Assembly: GCA_944325345.1 (NCBI GenBank) | Contig: CALUZV010000003.1 | Coordinates: 62,001-126,000 of the forward strand | Reading direction: 5' to 3' | DNA length: 64,000 nucleotides | Source of the DNA: an uncultured Parabacteroides sp. | GTDB taxonomy: Bacteria; Bacteroidota; Bacteroidia; Bacteroidales; Tannerellaceae | Shown here: positions 1-8,564 of the stretch, in pieces | How positions within the stretch are numbered: the first letter of the stretch is position 1 | Layout: the number at the start of each line of letters is the position of its first letter | The notes under the pieces: generated by a model | Seen by the model: the letters and a program-made list of their open reading frames with translations, nothing else | Database searches by the model: none | What the model was told of the DNA's origin: nothing | Made by a program: the position numbers and the translations under genes

Positions 1-183
1 CTCAGCGGGGAAATCCGCCCGGTGAACCGCATCGAGCAGCGCATCCTCGAGGCCGAAAAGCTGGGCTTCTCCCGTATCCTCGTGCCGCACAGCAACCTCC
101 GCGGCTTCGACACCTCGAAATGCCACCTCGAAATCGTGCAAGTCCGGAAGGTGGAAGAGGCGTTCCGGCAGTTGTTGGGGTAG
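1..183 (+). CDS. radA: RadA, C-terminal end (partial)
   Basis: This is the last 60 codons of RadA/Sms, the RecA-like ATPase that helps process recombination intermediates. The 5' part lies outside the window. The visible tail has the Lon-protease-like C-terminal signature of RadA: a GEIRPVNRIEQRI stretch followed by an EAEKLGF helix and an IVPHSN strand. The gene ends with TAG, 21 bases before a strong bidirectional terminator. The match rests on recognising the family C-terminus only, since the KNRFG motif and ATPase core are not visible. Confidence 0.85.
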   Translation, partial: LSGEIRPVNRIEQRILEAEKLGFSRILVPHSNLRGFDTSKCHLEIVQVRKVEEAFRQLLG

Positions 184-204
184 AACGGTATGTTTGATAT
201 AAAA

Positions 205-237
205 AACAAACAGGGAGGTCTTTACGCCTCCCTGTTT
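205..237. terminator. Bidirectional terminator between radA and the DUF3791/DUF3990 cassette
   Basis: An 11-bp perfect stem (AAACAGGGAGG at 208-218 with CCTCCCTGTTT at 227-237) has an 8-base loop, A-rich sequence on the left and T-rich sequence on the right. It can therefore stop radA from the left and the leftward cassette from the right. The stop codon of the leftward gene (222-224) lies in its loop. Confidence 0.85.
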
Positions 238-431
238 TGTAATTCCCGGATAATATCTTCTAATATGTACGCGTCGCTCATCAGATGCAGTCCATAGCGC
301 GGGTCGTGCAGCCGGTCGCTCACACGAGTTTCATAAAAAATCTCCAACGCCCGCTGGGGGCTGACCTCAAGTTGCCGCGCCAACAACATAATTATCCGGC
401 TGATTTTGCGCCAAAGTACCTGGTCTCTCAT
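222..431 (-). CDS. DUF3791-like small protein (second copy in cassette)
   Basis: This 69-residue, all-helical protein is the last gene of a leftward three-gene cassette, 12 bases after the DUF3990-like gene. The core (IIMLLARQLEVSPQRALEIF, then a YGLHLMSDAYILEDI stretch) looks like the DUF3791 family, whose members usually sit next to DUF3990 genes in Bacteroidota and Firmicutes. No catalytic motif is visible. By analogy with small partners of ADP-ribosyltransferase-fold toxins it may be an antitoxin or chaperone; that role is inference. Its stop codon lies in the loop of the radA terminator, so transcription probably ends right there. Confidence 0.6.
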   Translation of the reverse strand: MRDQVLWRKISRIIMLLARQLEVSPQRALEIFYETRVSDRLHDPRYGLHLMSDAYILEDIIRELQNREA

Positions 432-443
432 AAACTTCCTGAT

Positions 444-938
444 TTACTTCATTAAAAAACTCTTTTTATAGTGTAAATGCCGGTCGATAAGGGTCTGGTT
501 GAGCAAACACATCTGATGGTTCGGCTTGGCGTAGGCGAGTTGCCCCAACGCCTGTTCCGCCGTGATGCGCTGCGAGATGAAATCCTCGACCGTGTCGATG
601 ACTTGGTCATTTGCCACCCCGCCTTCTATCCAGTCGAACCCCAACCACGGCCTTTTCCCGCTCCGGCTTGCCACGATAAACTCCAACCAATTAAGGTTGT
701 AACTCTCGAAGCACAACGACCGGAAGCCGTCCGAGACCGCCGCGTCATCGTCGAATTCATAGAGGCTGATAAACGCCGTGTCCGTCGCGTGGAGCAGCCG
801 CATTCGTGCCGCCCACTGCTCTGCCTGCCGGCGCAAACAGGTTACATAGAAGCCTTTCCCGAAATCGAGGTTGTCCCGTCCGATTTTAGCCAGCGGATAT
901 TCGATAGGCTGGGTCGAGCCGTGGTAGAGCGTCCTCAT
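444..938 (-). CDS. DUF3990 family protein, ADP-ribosyltransferase fold
   Basis: The protein has 164 residues. The start was chosen at 938 because it gives MRTLYHGST, the standard N-terminus of the family (strand, YHGS, then FGKGFYVT), and because ATG at 936-938 overlaps the stop of the upstream gene in an ATGA pair. The YHG and FGKGFYVT blocks correspond to the first nucleotide-binding elements of ADP-ribosyltransferase folds, as in the DUF3990/DarT-like superfamily. A W/E-rich middle and a DQVIDTVEDF stretch follow. The likely role is an NAD-dependent modifying toxin or effector held in check by its DUF3791-like neighbours; the target is unknown. Confidence is good for the family and moderate for the toxin reading. 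Confidence 0.7.
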   Translation of the reverse strand: MRTLYHGSTQPIEYPLAKIGRDNLDFGKGFYVTCLRRQAEQWAARMRLLHATDTAFISLYEFDDDAAVSDGFRSLCFESYNLNWLEFIVASRSGKRPWLGFDWIEGGVANDQVIDTVEDFISQRITAEQALGQLAYAKPNHQMCLLNQTLIDRHLHYKKSFLMK

Positions 939-1219
939 AAGGCTGTTCCTCCTTCTCCGTTTTGCCTTTGCACATCCCCTGTTCGCGCCTCCCAATTCCG
1001 CAACGCTTCTGCGAGGTCTTCCCCGACATGTTGCAGGCTCTCCGTATGCAGCGTTTCATAACACCCGAAGATGAGTCGGTCCACCAAATCAACGCGTTCG
1101 AGCCGCCGCCGCATTTCTTTGGGCGAAATTCCCATTTGTTTGGCTCCCGCTTCAATAGCCATGACTGCAAAATGGATTTTTTCGCTGGCCAAACTCTCTT
1201 GTTGTTTCATCGTTTCCAT
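935..1219 (-). CDS. DUF3791-like small protein (first gene of cassette)
   Basis: This 94-residue helical protein opens the leftward cassette and overlaps the DUF3990-like gene by 4 bases, implying translational coupling. The middle (AGAKQMGISPKEMRRRL, then VDRLIFGCYETLHT) resembles DUF3791. It is longer than the copy at 222-431 and differs in sequence, so the cassette carries two divergent relatives flanking one ADP-ribosyltransferase-fold gene. Coupling upstream of the putative toxin fits an antitoxin role, but that is inferred from order only. The repeat array at 1314-1607 lies directly upstream of it. Confidence 0.6.
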   Translation of the reverse strand: METMKQQESLASEKIHFAVMAIEAGAKQMGISPKEMRRRLERVDLVDRLIFGCYETLHTESLQHVGEDLAEALRNWEARTGDVQRQNGEGGTAL

Positions 1220-1313
1220 TTTTATAGTTCATTATAGGCAGACAAAGGTAAGAAAATGTCAGGGTTATTCTGCATAGTCTGATTATTTACTTCAAAAATC
1301 GCTATTTTACCCC

Positions 1314-1607
1314 GTCAAGCCCGCTGAGTGGCGTACACAAGTGGTTGTTTACTCCTCCAAGCCCGCTTGGTGGCGTACACAAGTAGTTGCTTACTCCGTC
1401 AAGCCCGCTTGGTGGCGTACACAAGTAGTTGCTTACTCCGTCAAGCCCGCTTGGTGGCGTACACAAGTAGTTGTTTACTCCGTCAAGCCCGCTGAGTGGC
1501 GTACGGAAGTAGTTTCTTGCTCCGCCTAGCTCGCTAAATGGGGTACATAAGTAGTTTCTTACTCCGCCTAGCTCGCTAGGTGGGGTATCAAAGTAATTTT
1601 TTACCCC
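1314..1607. repeat. Seven tandem copies of a 42-bp unit
   Basis: The units run back to back with no spacers. The consensus begins GTCAAGCCCGCTTGG and ends GTAGTTKCTTACTCC. Copies 2-4 are nearly identical, while 5-7 drift progressively (GCCTAGCTCGCT variants). Because 42 is divisible by three, one frame stays open and encodes a 14-residue repeat, but nothing marks it as a gene. The array fills most of the 470-base divergent gap between the DUF3791-like gene and the AraC-type regulator. No other gene is visible in this gap. Confidence 0.9.
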
Positions 1608-1689
1608 AAATAATATAAAGTTTGGGATAAAATTTGGATTTTTTGCCCTGATTGCCGATATTTGCAGGGTACTTTAAAGATAAAGCCGT

Positions 1690-2160
1690 ATGAATAAAGA
1701 ACTAAAGAAGATAAAACCGGAAGATATTTACGTGTCCCGCCTGAAAGGAAAGCGCGTGAGGAACGAGGAAGGCTGGGAACGCATGGAGGAGTTACCGCAT
1801 GTTTTCCAGCCCCTTGGGGATCCCTTGCTCGACTGCGTCGGCGAGTTGTTGCTCAACGGGCCGATACCTACCGTCCAGCAACTGGCCGAATCGCTCAATG
1901 CCACGGTCAGGGAATTGAACGTCTATTTTGGCCTGCGGACGGGAATGGGCGCGCGGGAGTTCCTCAGCGCGTATAAAATGCTAATCGCCAAGGAACTGCT
2001 CTCATCGACCAACCTGACCATCGAGGAGATTGGGAAGCGATGCAGCTTCTCGGGTGGCAAAGCCTTCACGAAGTTCTTCCTCCGCAATATGAACATGGGG
2101 CCGGCGACCTACCGCAGGCGGAACCGTCCGGCAAATTATCGAACTCTATATATGTGGTAA
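1690..2160 (+). CDS. AraC-type helix-turn-helix regulator
   Basis: The 156-residue protein consists of a short N-terminal segment and a C-terminal AraC-type DNA-binding domain (about residues 50-150) with two helix-turn-helix units. The first is around TVQQLAESLNATVRELNVYF and the second around TIEEIGKRCSFSGGKAFTKF, followed by the usual P-x-x-Y-R motif (PATYRRRN). There is no ligand-sensing cupin domain, so it is a stand-alone or truncated AraC module. It ends only 6 bases before the FAD-protein gene, so the two may be cotranscribed. Its targets cannot be read from the sequence. Confidence 0.8.
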   Translation: MNKELKKIKPEDIYVSRLKGKRVRNEEGWERMEELPHVFQPLGDPLLDCVGELLLNGPIPTVQQLAESLNATVRELNVYFGLRTGMGAREFLSAYKMLIAKELLSSTNLTIEEIGKRCSFSGGKAFTKFFLRNMNMGPATYRRRNRPANYRTLYMW

Positions 2161-2166
2161 AGGCTT

Positions 2167-3750
2167 ATGATAAAGGAAATTCAACTCCGCGTGATGCCTT
2201 TCGAGGCCGCGAACGAGCAGAAGTTGCGGCGCATTGTTTCCCGTGAAACAAGTGTGGGAGAAGAGCGGATTAGCGCCGTGCGCATCCTCCGTCGCTCGAT
2301 TGACGCGCGGCGGCGGGCTGTGGCCTTCAATCTCCGCCTGCGGGTCTTCATCGACGAAGAACCGACAGACGAGCTGTTCGAGCCTATCACCTATCCCGAC
2401 GTCTCCGGACGGCCGCAGGCGGTGGTGGTGGGCGCCGGACCTGCCGGACTCTTCGCGGCATTGAGGCTGATTGAGTTAGGTATCCGCCCCATCGTCTTGG
2501 AGCGCGGCAAAAACGTGCACGACCGCAAGCGGGACATCGCGCTGATTAGCCGCGAGCACCACGTGGACGCCGAGTCGAACTATTGCTTCGGGGAAGGCGG
2601 CGCCGGGGCTTTCTCCGACGGCAAGTTGTTTACACGCAGCAAGAAACGCGGTTCGGTGGATAAGATACTGCGCGTCCTTTGCCAGCACGGGGCGAGCACG
2701 TCCATCCTGATTGACGCGCATCCGCACATCGGGACCGACAAGCTACCCCGGGTGATTGAGCATATCCGGGGACAAATCATCGCCAGCGGCGGGGAAGTAC
2801 GCTTCGGCACGCGGGTCGATAGGCTGCTTTTCCGCGAGGGGAAAGTCTGCGGCGTGGCGACTGCCGGGGGCGACGAGGTATTGGGACCGGTCATCCTCGC
2901 GACGGGGCATTCCGCCCGGGACGTCTATCGGTATTTGTTTGAAAACAACGTCGTTCTCGAGCCGAAAGGTATCGCGATGGGCGTGCGACTGGAGCATCCC
3001 CAGCAGTTGATAGACCAGATACAGTATCACAATCCGGCGGGGCGGGGGAAATACCTTCCGGCGGCGGAATACAGCTTCGTAACCCAGGCAGAGGGGCGCG
3101 GCGTGTACTCGTTTTGCATGTGCCCCGGGGGATTCGTCGTGCCGTCGGCCAGCGGAGCGGAGCAGGTCGTGGTGAACGGGATGTCGCCCTCGACGCGCGG
3201 CTCGCGGTGGGCCAATTCGGCGATGGTTGTCGAGATTCGCCCCGAAGATTGCGGGCTGATGCTGAAGGAAAACGAATCGCCCTACGCACCCAGTTCGGTA
3301 TTGGGACTGATGGGCTTGCAGGAACACTTGGAAAGGCTGGCGTGGAGGCATGGCGGGCAGACGCAAGTGGCGCCGGCCCAGCGGATGGAGGATTTCGTGC
3401 AGGGGAGCATCTCGAAAAGCCTACCGGAGACTTCGTACACGCCCGGCGTCGTCTCGTCGGACCTAAACGACTGGCTGCCTGAATTTATAGCGAGCCGTCT
3501 CCGCCAAGGTTTCCAGACCTTCGGCAAGCAGGCGAGGGGCTTCCTGACCAACGAGGCCTTGATGATAGCGGTGGAGACCCGCACGTCGTCGCCTGTCCGC
3601 ATCCCGCGCGACCCGCTGAGCCTGCACCACCTCGAAGTCGAAGGCTTGTATCCCTGCGGGGAAGGAGCCGGGTATGCCGGGGGCATCGTTTCGGCGGCAA
3701 TGGACGGAGAAAGGTGCGCGGAGGCGGTGGCGAACAAAGTTCTTAATTGA
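2167..3750 (+). CDS. COG2509-type FAD-dependent dehydrogenase
   Basis: The 527-residue flavoprotein has an N-terminal extension of about 80 residues (small alpha/beta domain) before a Rossmann FAD-binding motif, VVGAGPAGLFAALRL, at about residue 88. A second glycine-rich block near the C-terminus (CGEGAGYAGGIVSAA) closes the FAD site. The length and layout match the widespread but uncharacterised FAD-dependent proteins of COG2509. An EGGAGAFSDGKLFTR block, typical of this family, lies near residue 140. The reaction is unknown; an NAD(P)H-linked redox role is inferred from the fold. It follows the AraC gene by 6 bases and is followed by an AATTGACAATTG-type repeat. Confidence 0.85.
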   Translation: MIKEIQLRVMPFEAANEQKLRRIVSRETSVGEERISAVRILRRSIDARRRAVAFNLRLRVFIDEEPTDELFEPITYPDVSGRPQAVVVGAGPAGLFAALRLIELGIRPIVLERGKNVHDRKRDIALISREHHVDAESNYCFGEGGAGAFSDGKLFTRSKKRGSVDKILRVLCQHGASTSILIDAHPHIGTDKLPRVIEHIRGQIIASGGEVRFGTRVDRLLFREGKVCGVATAGGDEVLGPVILATGHSARDVYRYLFENNVVLEPKGIAMGVRLEHPQQLIDQIQYHNPAGRGKYLPAAEYSFVTQAEGRGVYSFCMCPGGFVVPSASGAEQVVVNGMSPSTRGSRWANSAMVVEIRPEDCGLMLKENESPYAPSSVLGLMGLQEHLERLAWRHGGQTQVAPAQRMEDFVQGSISKSLPETSYTPGVVSSDLNDWLPEFIASRLRQGFQTFGKQARGFLTNEALMIAVETRTSSPVRIPRDPLSLHHLEVEGLYPCGEGAGYAGGIVSAAMDGERCAEAVANKVLN

Positions 3751-3833
3751 CAATGGACAATTGACAATGGAGAATTAAGGATTGGGGGGAACGGCTTATT
3801 TAATTGTCAATTGTCAATTCTCAATTGTCAATT
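3745..3833. repeat. AATTGACAATTG-type intergenic inverted repeats
   Basis: Short repeats reading GACAATGGACAATTGACAATGG on one side and their complement (GTCAATTGTCAATTCTCAATTG) on the other face each other across about 25 bases. They could fold into a long A/T-rich hairpin between the COG2509 gene and the MATE gene. The same family recurs inside the prophage at 46438-46535. Confidence 0.75.
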
Positions 3834-3868
3834 CAAATTCCCCTTTCTTTGAGTTAAAAACTAAAGCA

Positions 3869-5167
3869 ATGAACAAGCGCATATTAAACATCGCCCTTCC
3901 CTCGATCGTTTCGAACATCACCGTCCCGCTGCTGGGGCTGGTGGACGTGGCGATTGTGGGGCACTTAGGGTCGGCCTCGTATATCGGAGCCATCGCCGTG
4001 GGCGGAATGCTGTTCAACATGATATACTGGATCTTCGGCTTCCTCCGGATGGGGACGAGCGGGCTGACGTCGCAGGCGTTGGGCAAGCGCGACCTGGCGG
4101 AGGTCGTTCGGCATCTGGTGCGTGTGCTGGCCGTCGGGCTGGGGATAGCTTTGATATTAGTTGCCCTGCAGAAACCCTTGATGGCGATAGCGTTCCGGTT
4201 CATCAGCGCGACGCCGGAGGTGGCAGACTTGGCGGCGACCTACTTTCATATCTGCGTCTGGGGGGCGCCGGCGGTGCTGGGGCTCTACGGATTCGCGGGC
4301 TGGTATATCGGGATGCAAAACTCACGCTTTCCGATGTATATCGCCATTGTACAGAACGTGGTGAATATCGCGGCGAGCCTCGGCTTCGTGTTCGGCCTGG
4401 GGATGAAGGTCGAGGGCGTAGCGCTGGGGACGCTGATAGCGCAATACAGCGGGTTGGGGATGGCTATCATCCTGTGGCTGATGTATTACAGCCGGTTGCG
4501 AGAGCACTTCCAATGGGTCGGCTGCTTCCGGAGCGGGGCGATGAAGCAGTTCTTTGCGCTGAACAGGGATATTTTCTTCCGGACACTATGCCTTGTGGCG
4601 GTAACGGTCTTCTTTACCTCGACGGGAGCAGCGCACGGGGATGTTATCTTGGCGGTCAATACCTTGCTGATGCAGCTGTTCACCCTCTTTTCCTATATCA
4701 TGGACGGATTTGCCTACGCAGGCGAGGCGTTGTCTGGACTTTACGTCGGGGCGAAGAACGCGATTTCGCTCCGGCGGATGACGCGGGCCTTGTTTGGTTG
4801 GGGAATCGGGCTGGCGGCCTTGTTTACCCTCCTTTACGGTCTCGGCGGCGAGGCTTTCTTAGGAGTTTTGACCGATGATGCCCAGATGATTGAGGCATCG
4901 CGGACGTATTTCTACTGGGCACTGGCGATACCGGCGGCAGGCTTCGCGGCTTTCCTCTGGGACGGCATCTTTATCGGGGCGATGGCCTCGCGGCAGATGC
5001 TCTACGCGATGGCGCTGGCGGCATTGACCTTCTTCGGATTGTATTACGGACTGCGCGCATCGCTGGGCAACCATGCGTTGTGGCTGGCTTTCCTCAGCTA
5101 TTTGGCCGTAAGGGGAGTGGCGCAGACGCTTATGGCCGGCACCGTGATGGCGAAAGCTCGCCGATAG
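3869..5167 (+). CDS. MATE family efflux transporter
   Basis: The 432-residue inner membrane protein has about 12 hydrophobic segments and the MATE N-terminal signature (IALPSIVSNITVPLLGLVDVAI followed by a GHLG turn, then IFGFLRMGTSGLTSQALG). MATE proteins export drugs or metabolites by cation antiport; the Na+ gradient made by the NQR complex encoded downstream is a plausible energy source. The start at 3869 is preferred because it gives the usual MNKRILNIALP beginning; the longer open frame reads through the upstream repeat. It belongs to the DinF-like branch by general appearance, and its substrate is not predictable. Confidence 0.9.
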   Translation: MNKRILNIALPSIVSNITVPLLGLVDVAIVGHLGSASYIGAIAVGGMLFNMIYWIFGFLRMGTSGLTSQALGKRDLAEVVRHLVRVLAVGLGIALILVALQKPLMAIAFRFISATPEVADLAATYFHICVWGAPAVLGLYGFAGWYIGMQNSRFPMYIAIVQNVVNIAASLGFVFGLGMKVEGVALGTLIAQYSGLGMAIILWLMYYSRLREHFQWVGCFRSGAMKQFFALNRDIFFRTLCLVAVTVFFTSTGAAHGDVILAVNTLLMQLFTLFSYIMDGFAYAGEALSGLYVGAKNAISLRRMTRALFGWGIGLAALFTLLYGLGGEAFLGVLTDDAQMIEASRTYFYWALAIPAAGFAAFLWDGIFIGAMASRQMLYAMALAALTFFGLYYGLRASLGNHALWLAFLSYLAVRGVAQTLMAGTVMAKARR

Positions 5168-5255
5168 TCTTAAAAAACGAGAAAAAGGCTGGCCGGATAG
5201 TCCAAGAATGTGTTTATTTTGTAATTTTACGGCGCGAAATCTAAACGACAAACGA

Positions 5256-6539
5256 ATGTTAAAACGATTGCCATATTGCCTGCTTCTTTTCGGCTTGTTG
5301 TTGCTCCCTTCGCTTTTGGCAGCACAGGAAACCGAGACGGCGCAACCAACCTCAACAGATACAATCCCTTCTACCGCTTCTTTGGACACTACCGTCCGCG
5401 AGGGAGGCAAACTTATCAACGGTGTATGGCTGAACGAGAAGCAACTCCAACGATATTACAAGAAACAGCGCAAAGACTCCATCCGCGCGAAGAAGCCCGT
5501 CTGGTGGTCTGTCCTCGGCGGCCCGTCATATACCCCGGAGGCTTCCTTTGGCGTGGGCGGTGCGGTGCTGGCGAGCTTTCGGATGAATAAAAACGACTCG
5601 CTGTCCCAGCGTTCCTTCATTCCCGCCGGCTTTAATATCTCGCTGAACGGTACGTTTGTAGTAGCCGGGGCGGGGACACTCTTCTTCAACCAGAACAAGT
5701 TCCGTATCTATATTAAATATGGTTTCCGCCACGAGCCGTCGCACTATTACGGCAAAGGATACGAGACCATCGAGCATACGGTCCGGGGAGATTCGACGAC
5801 GAAATTCTCCAAAACCTACTTCCAGATCTATCCCCGCTTCGTCTGGGAAGTGAAAAAGAACCTCTACGCGGGTACCCTTTTCGAAATCAATATGAGCAAC
5901 TCGAAAGATATCAATCCCGTGATGGCCAAAGACCCCTATTTCTTGAAGTTCAAGCAGAAATATGTCAATGTCGGTGTCGGCGGCCTCTTGGAATATGACA
6001 CGCGCGACGACGTGGCCACGCCGACCTCGGGTTTGCTCCTCAGCGCGATGGCGCGATACTACGGCAAGCTCTTGGGCGGCGCTTACAACTACGGGCTCTT
6101 CGACCTCGAGTACCGGCAATTCCAAAATATCTTCCGCCCGCGCAGCACGTTGGCATGGGTGGCAAAGACGGAGGTCGGTGTGGGCGACATCCCCTTCACG
6201 GAGCTGCCTTCCTTCGGTTCGCCCTTCGACCTGCGTGGCTATTACTTAGGGCAATACCGCGACAAGTCGATGGCCTATGCCATTGTGGAATACCGGCACA
6301 TGTTTGGCACACAGCAACAATATATAAGCGGCAATTTCTGGTCGAAGCTGGGCTTTGTCGCCTGGTTCGGCACGGGGACTATCGGGAATACGCCCCTCGA
6401 CTGGAGTAAGTGGAAGCTCAACTACGGCGTGGGCCTCCGTTTCCAAATCCAGCCGGGCAAGAATTTCCGCCTCGACTTCGGGAAAGACCCGAGCGCGAAG
6501 GGCATTGCCTTTTATATGAACATGACGGAGGCCTTCTGA
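5256..6539 (+). CDS. BamA/TamA-like outer membrane protein
   Basis: The 427-residue protein has a clear signal peptide (MLKRLPYCLLLFGLLLLPSL, cleavage near AAQ). After about 70 residues of linker, a predicted beta-barrel with alternating aromatic strands runs to the C-terminus. The barrel pattern (SFGVGGAVLASFRMNKND, DTRDDVATPTSGLLLSAMAR, SPFDLRGYYLGQYRD) resembles the surface antigen D15/BamA C-terminal domain, including the RGY element. There are no POTRA repeats, so it is not BamA itself; it may be a small Omp85-like or uncharacterised barrel protein. Translation ends 1 base before the next gene, indicating cotranscription. Confidence 0.75.
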   Translation: MLKRLPYCLLLFGLLLLPSLLAAQETETAQPTSTDTIPSTASLDTTVREGGKLINGVWLNEKQLQRYYKKQRKDSIRAKKPVWWSVLGGPSYTPEASFGVGGAVLASFRMNKNDSLSQRSFIPAGFNISLNGTFVVAGAGTLFFNQNKFRIYIKYGFRHEPSHYYGKGYETIEHTVRGDSTTKFSKTYFQIYPRFVWEVKKNLYAGTLFEINMSNSKDINPVMAKDPYFLKFKQKYVNVGVGGLLEYDTRDDVATPTSGLLLSAMARYYGKLLGGAYNYGLFDLEYRQFQNIFRPRSTLAWVAKTEVGVGDIPFTELPSFGSPFDLRGYYLGQYRDKSMAYAIVEYRHMFGTQQQYISGNFWSKLGFVAWFGTGTIGNTPLDWSKWKLNYGVGLRFQIQPGKNFRLDFGKDPSAKGIAFYMNMTEAF

Positions 6540-6540
6540 C

Positions 6541-6873
6541 ATGACACCGAACGACATGAGCCGTATCCGCGAGGAGCAGGCGACCATCGAGCGGATGATA
6601 CGCCTCTACTGCCGAGGCAAGGAGGGGAACGCCGAGCTGTGTCCCGCCTGCGAGGAGTTGCGACGCTACGCCCTCGCGCGCCTGGACCGCTGCCCGTTCG
6701 GTGAACGGAAGACGACCTGCCGGTTGTGCCCCATACATTGTTATAAACCGGAGATGCGGGAGCGGATGCGCGCCGTCATGCGCTACGCCGGCCCTCGGAT
6801 GCTGTGGCACCACCCGGTTGCGGCCTTGCGGCATCTTTGGCGGGAATGGAGGTGCAGGAAAGATTGCAGCTAA
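6541..6873 (+). CDS. YgbA_NO-type (nitrous oxide-stimulated promoter) family protein
   Basis: This 110-residue cysteine-rich protein has the family pattern: an early IEEMI-like helix (EEQATIERMIRLYCRG), then ELCPACEELRRYALARLD, CPFGERKTTCRLCPIHCY and a C-terminal RMRAVMRYAGPRMLW block. The clustered CxxC and CxxxC cysteines suggest a metal or cluster site. Family members are linked to nitrosative stress in enterobacteria; the biochemical role is not established. It starts 1 base after the outer membrane protein gene. The 41-bp repeat array begins right behind its stop codon. Confidence 0.85.
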   Translation: MTPNDMSRIREEQATIERMIRLYCRGKEGNAELCPACEELRRYALARLDRCPFGERKTTCRLCPIHCYKPEMRERMRAVMRYAGPRMLWHHPVAALRHLWREWRCRKDCS

Positions 6874-6874
6874 G

Positions 6875-7079
6875 GCGTTTTTTTGAAAAAAAGTGCCGGA
6901 TGCATTGCAACTGATGCTTTTTTTGAAAAAAATGCACTGTCTGCATTGCAACTAAAGCTTTTTTTCAAAAAAACGCCCTGTTTGCACTGCAATTAGTGCT
7001 TTTTCTGGAAAAAAAGTGCTGGATGCAGCGTTGACAGCGCATTTTCCGGAGAAAAAGCTCCGGATGCAAGCGTAGCGGT
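6875..7079. repeat. Five tandem copies of a 41-bp unit
   Basis: Each unit begins with a small hairpin core (GCTTTTTTT then GAAAAAAA or a variant) and ends with a GCATTGCAACTRA-like tail. Units 1-4 are each 41 bases. The last copy is degenerate, with TTTTCCGGAGAAAA replacing the core. The array occupies most of the 323-base gap between the YgbA_NO gene and nqrA. The remaining 120 bases hold the nqr promoter, and no small gene is visible. Confidence 0.85.
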
Positions 7080-7154
7080 AGTTTCCGGAAGAGGGGGACT
7101 AAAAAAAATCCCTATTTTCTTTGCAGAAACCTGCCGTAAAACATAAAAAAGATT

Positions 7155-7163
7155 TACTTTTGC
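7155..7163 (+). promoter_or_regulatory. -7 element of the nqr operon promoter
   Basis: TACTTTTGC matches the Bacteroidota -7 consensus TAnnTTTG and lies 34 bases before the nqrA start. No convincing -33 TTTG is present at the 19-20 base distance, so only the -7 half is supported. It is the only good candidate in the gap before the six nqr genes. Confidence 0.55.
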
Positions 7164-7196
7164 GGAAAATTACATATAAACAATTTTAGTTATATC

Positions 7197-8543
7197 ATGG
7201 CAAATGTGATTAAGATTAAAAAGGGTTTAGACATTAATCTGAAAGGCAAGGCTTCGGAAGTTCTGCTGAATGGCGGGAAGAGCGCGACCTACGCGATTGT
7301 CCCGGACAGCTTCAGCGGCATCACACCGAAGGTCGTAGCCAAAGTAGGAGACAAAGTCAAAGCCGGTTCTGTGCTGATGACAGACAAGAACCGCCCCGAA
7401 ATCAAGTTCGTTTCGCCCGTTAGTGGCGAAGTAACGGCCGTAAACCGTGGCGAGAAGCGCAAAGTGCTGAGCATCGTCGTAAAACCGGATGCCCAGCAGG
7501 AGTACGAAGACTTCGGAAAGAAAAACGTCGCTTCGCTGAGTGCCGACCAAGTGAAAGAATCCCTCTTGAACGGAGGTATGTGGCCGTTTATCAAGCAGCG
7601 CCCGTATGACATCGTTGCGACACCGACGGATTCACCACGCGACATCTTCGTTACGGCGTTCAACTCGGCTCCTTTGGCCCCGAATTTCGATTTCATCGTG
7701 AAGGGAGAGGAAGCGAACTTGCAGGCAGGCCTCGATGCGTTGGCTAAGCTGACGAAAGGCAAAGTTTACGTGGGCGTGAAGGCCGGTTCGGCTTTGAATT
7801 TAAGTGGTGTTGAAGTGGTGGCGTTCGACGGACCCCATCCGGCAGGCAACGTAGGTGTGCAAATCAACCACATCAAGCCTGTAAACAAAGGTGAAGTAGT
7901 CTGGACAGTCAATGCGACAGACGTGATTTTGATGGGACGCTTGTTCAACAAGGGCGTAGCCGATTTCACACGTTTGGTAGCCATCACCGGCTCAGAGACG
8001 ACAGAGCGCGGCTATATCAAAGCGATAGCCGGCTGTACGATCGAAAGCCTGCTTTCGGGCAAAGTGTTGGACAACGGGCATATCCGTATGATTAGTGGTA
8101 ACGTGCTGACCGGTACGAAGGTTTCGATGAGCGATTACCTCCGGGCTTACGATTGCCAAGTAACCGTCATCCCGGAAGGCGACGACGTGGACGAGTTCTT
8201 CGGTTGGGCAGTCCCCGGCTTCGGAAAGTATAGTGTAAGCCACTCTTACCTGACCTGGCTGACTGGCAAAAGCAAGGAGTATGTGCTGGATGCCCGCGTA
8301 AAAGGAGGCAAGCGTGCGATGATCATGTCCAACGAATACGACAAAGTATTCCCGATGGACATCATGCCGGAATATCTGCTGAAAGCCATCATCGCTTTCG
8401 ATATCGACAAGATGGAGAATCTGGGTATTTACGAAGTAGCACCGGAAGACTTCGCGCTGTGCGAGTTCGTGGATACGTCGAAAATCGAACTGCAGCAAAT
8501 CGTCCGCAACGGTTTGAACCTCTTGTATAAGGAAATGAATTAA
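7197..8543 (+). CDS. nqrA: Na+-translocating NADH:quinone reductase subunit A
   Basis: NqrA is the membrane-associated cytoplasmic subunit of the six-subunit sodium pump that passes electrons from NADH to quinone. This 448-residue protein has the family beginning (VIKIKKGLDINLKGKA), a barrel-sandwich segment (PDSFSGITPKVVAKVGDKV) and the FVSPVSGEVTAVNRGEKR block. Its length matches NqrA. It is the first gene of an uninterrupted nqrABCDEF operon. In Bacteroidales this complex feeds the anaerobic fumarate-reducing chain through menaquinone. Nothing in the sequence looks damaged. Confidence 0.97.
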   Translation: MANVIKIKKGLDINLKGKASEVLLNGGKSATYAIVPDSFSGITPKVVAKVGDKVKAGSVLMTDKNRPEIKFVSPVSGEVTAVNRGEKRKVLSIVVKPDAQQEYEDFGKKNVASLSADQVKESLLNGGMWPFIKQRPYDIVATPTDSPRDIFVTAFNSAPLAPNFDFIVKGEEANLQAGLDALAKLTKGKVYVGVKAGSALNLSGVEVVAFDGPHPAGNVGVQINHIKPVNKGEVVWTVNATDVILMGRLFNKGVADFTRLVAITGSETTERGYIKAIAGCTIESLLSGKVLDNGHIRMISGNVLTGTKVSMSDYLRAYDCQVTVIPEGDDVDEFFGWAVPGFGKYSVSHSYLTWLTGKSKEYVLDARVKGGKRAMIMSNEYDKVFPMDIMPEYLLKAIIAFDIDKMENLGIYEVAPEDFALCEFVDTSKIELQQIVRNGLNLLYKEMN

Positions 8544-8564
8544 TAACATTTAAATCATAAAACA

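Noticed and set aside
1314..1607. Possible CRISPR array
   Set aside because: Repeats follow each other without spacers and have drifting sequence; no cas gene is near.
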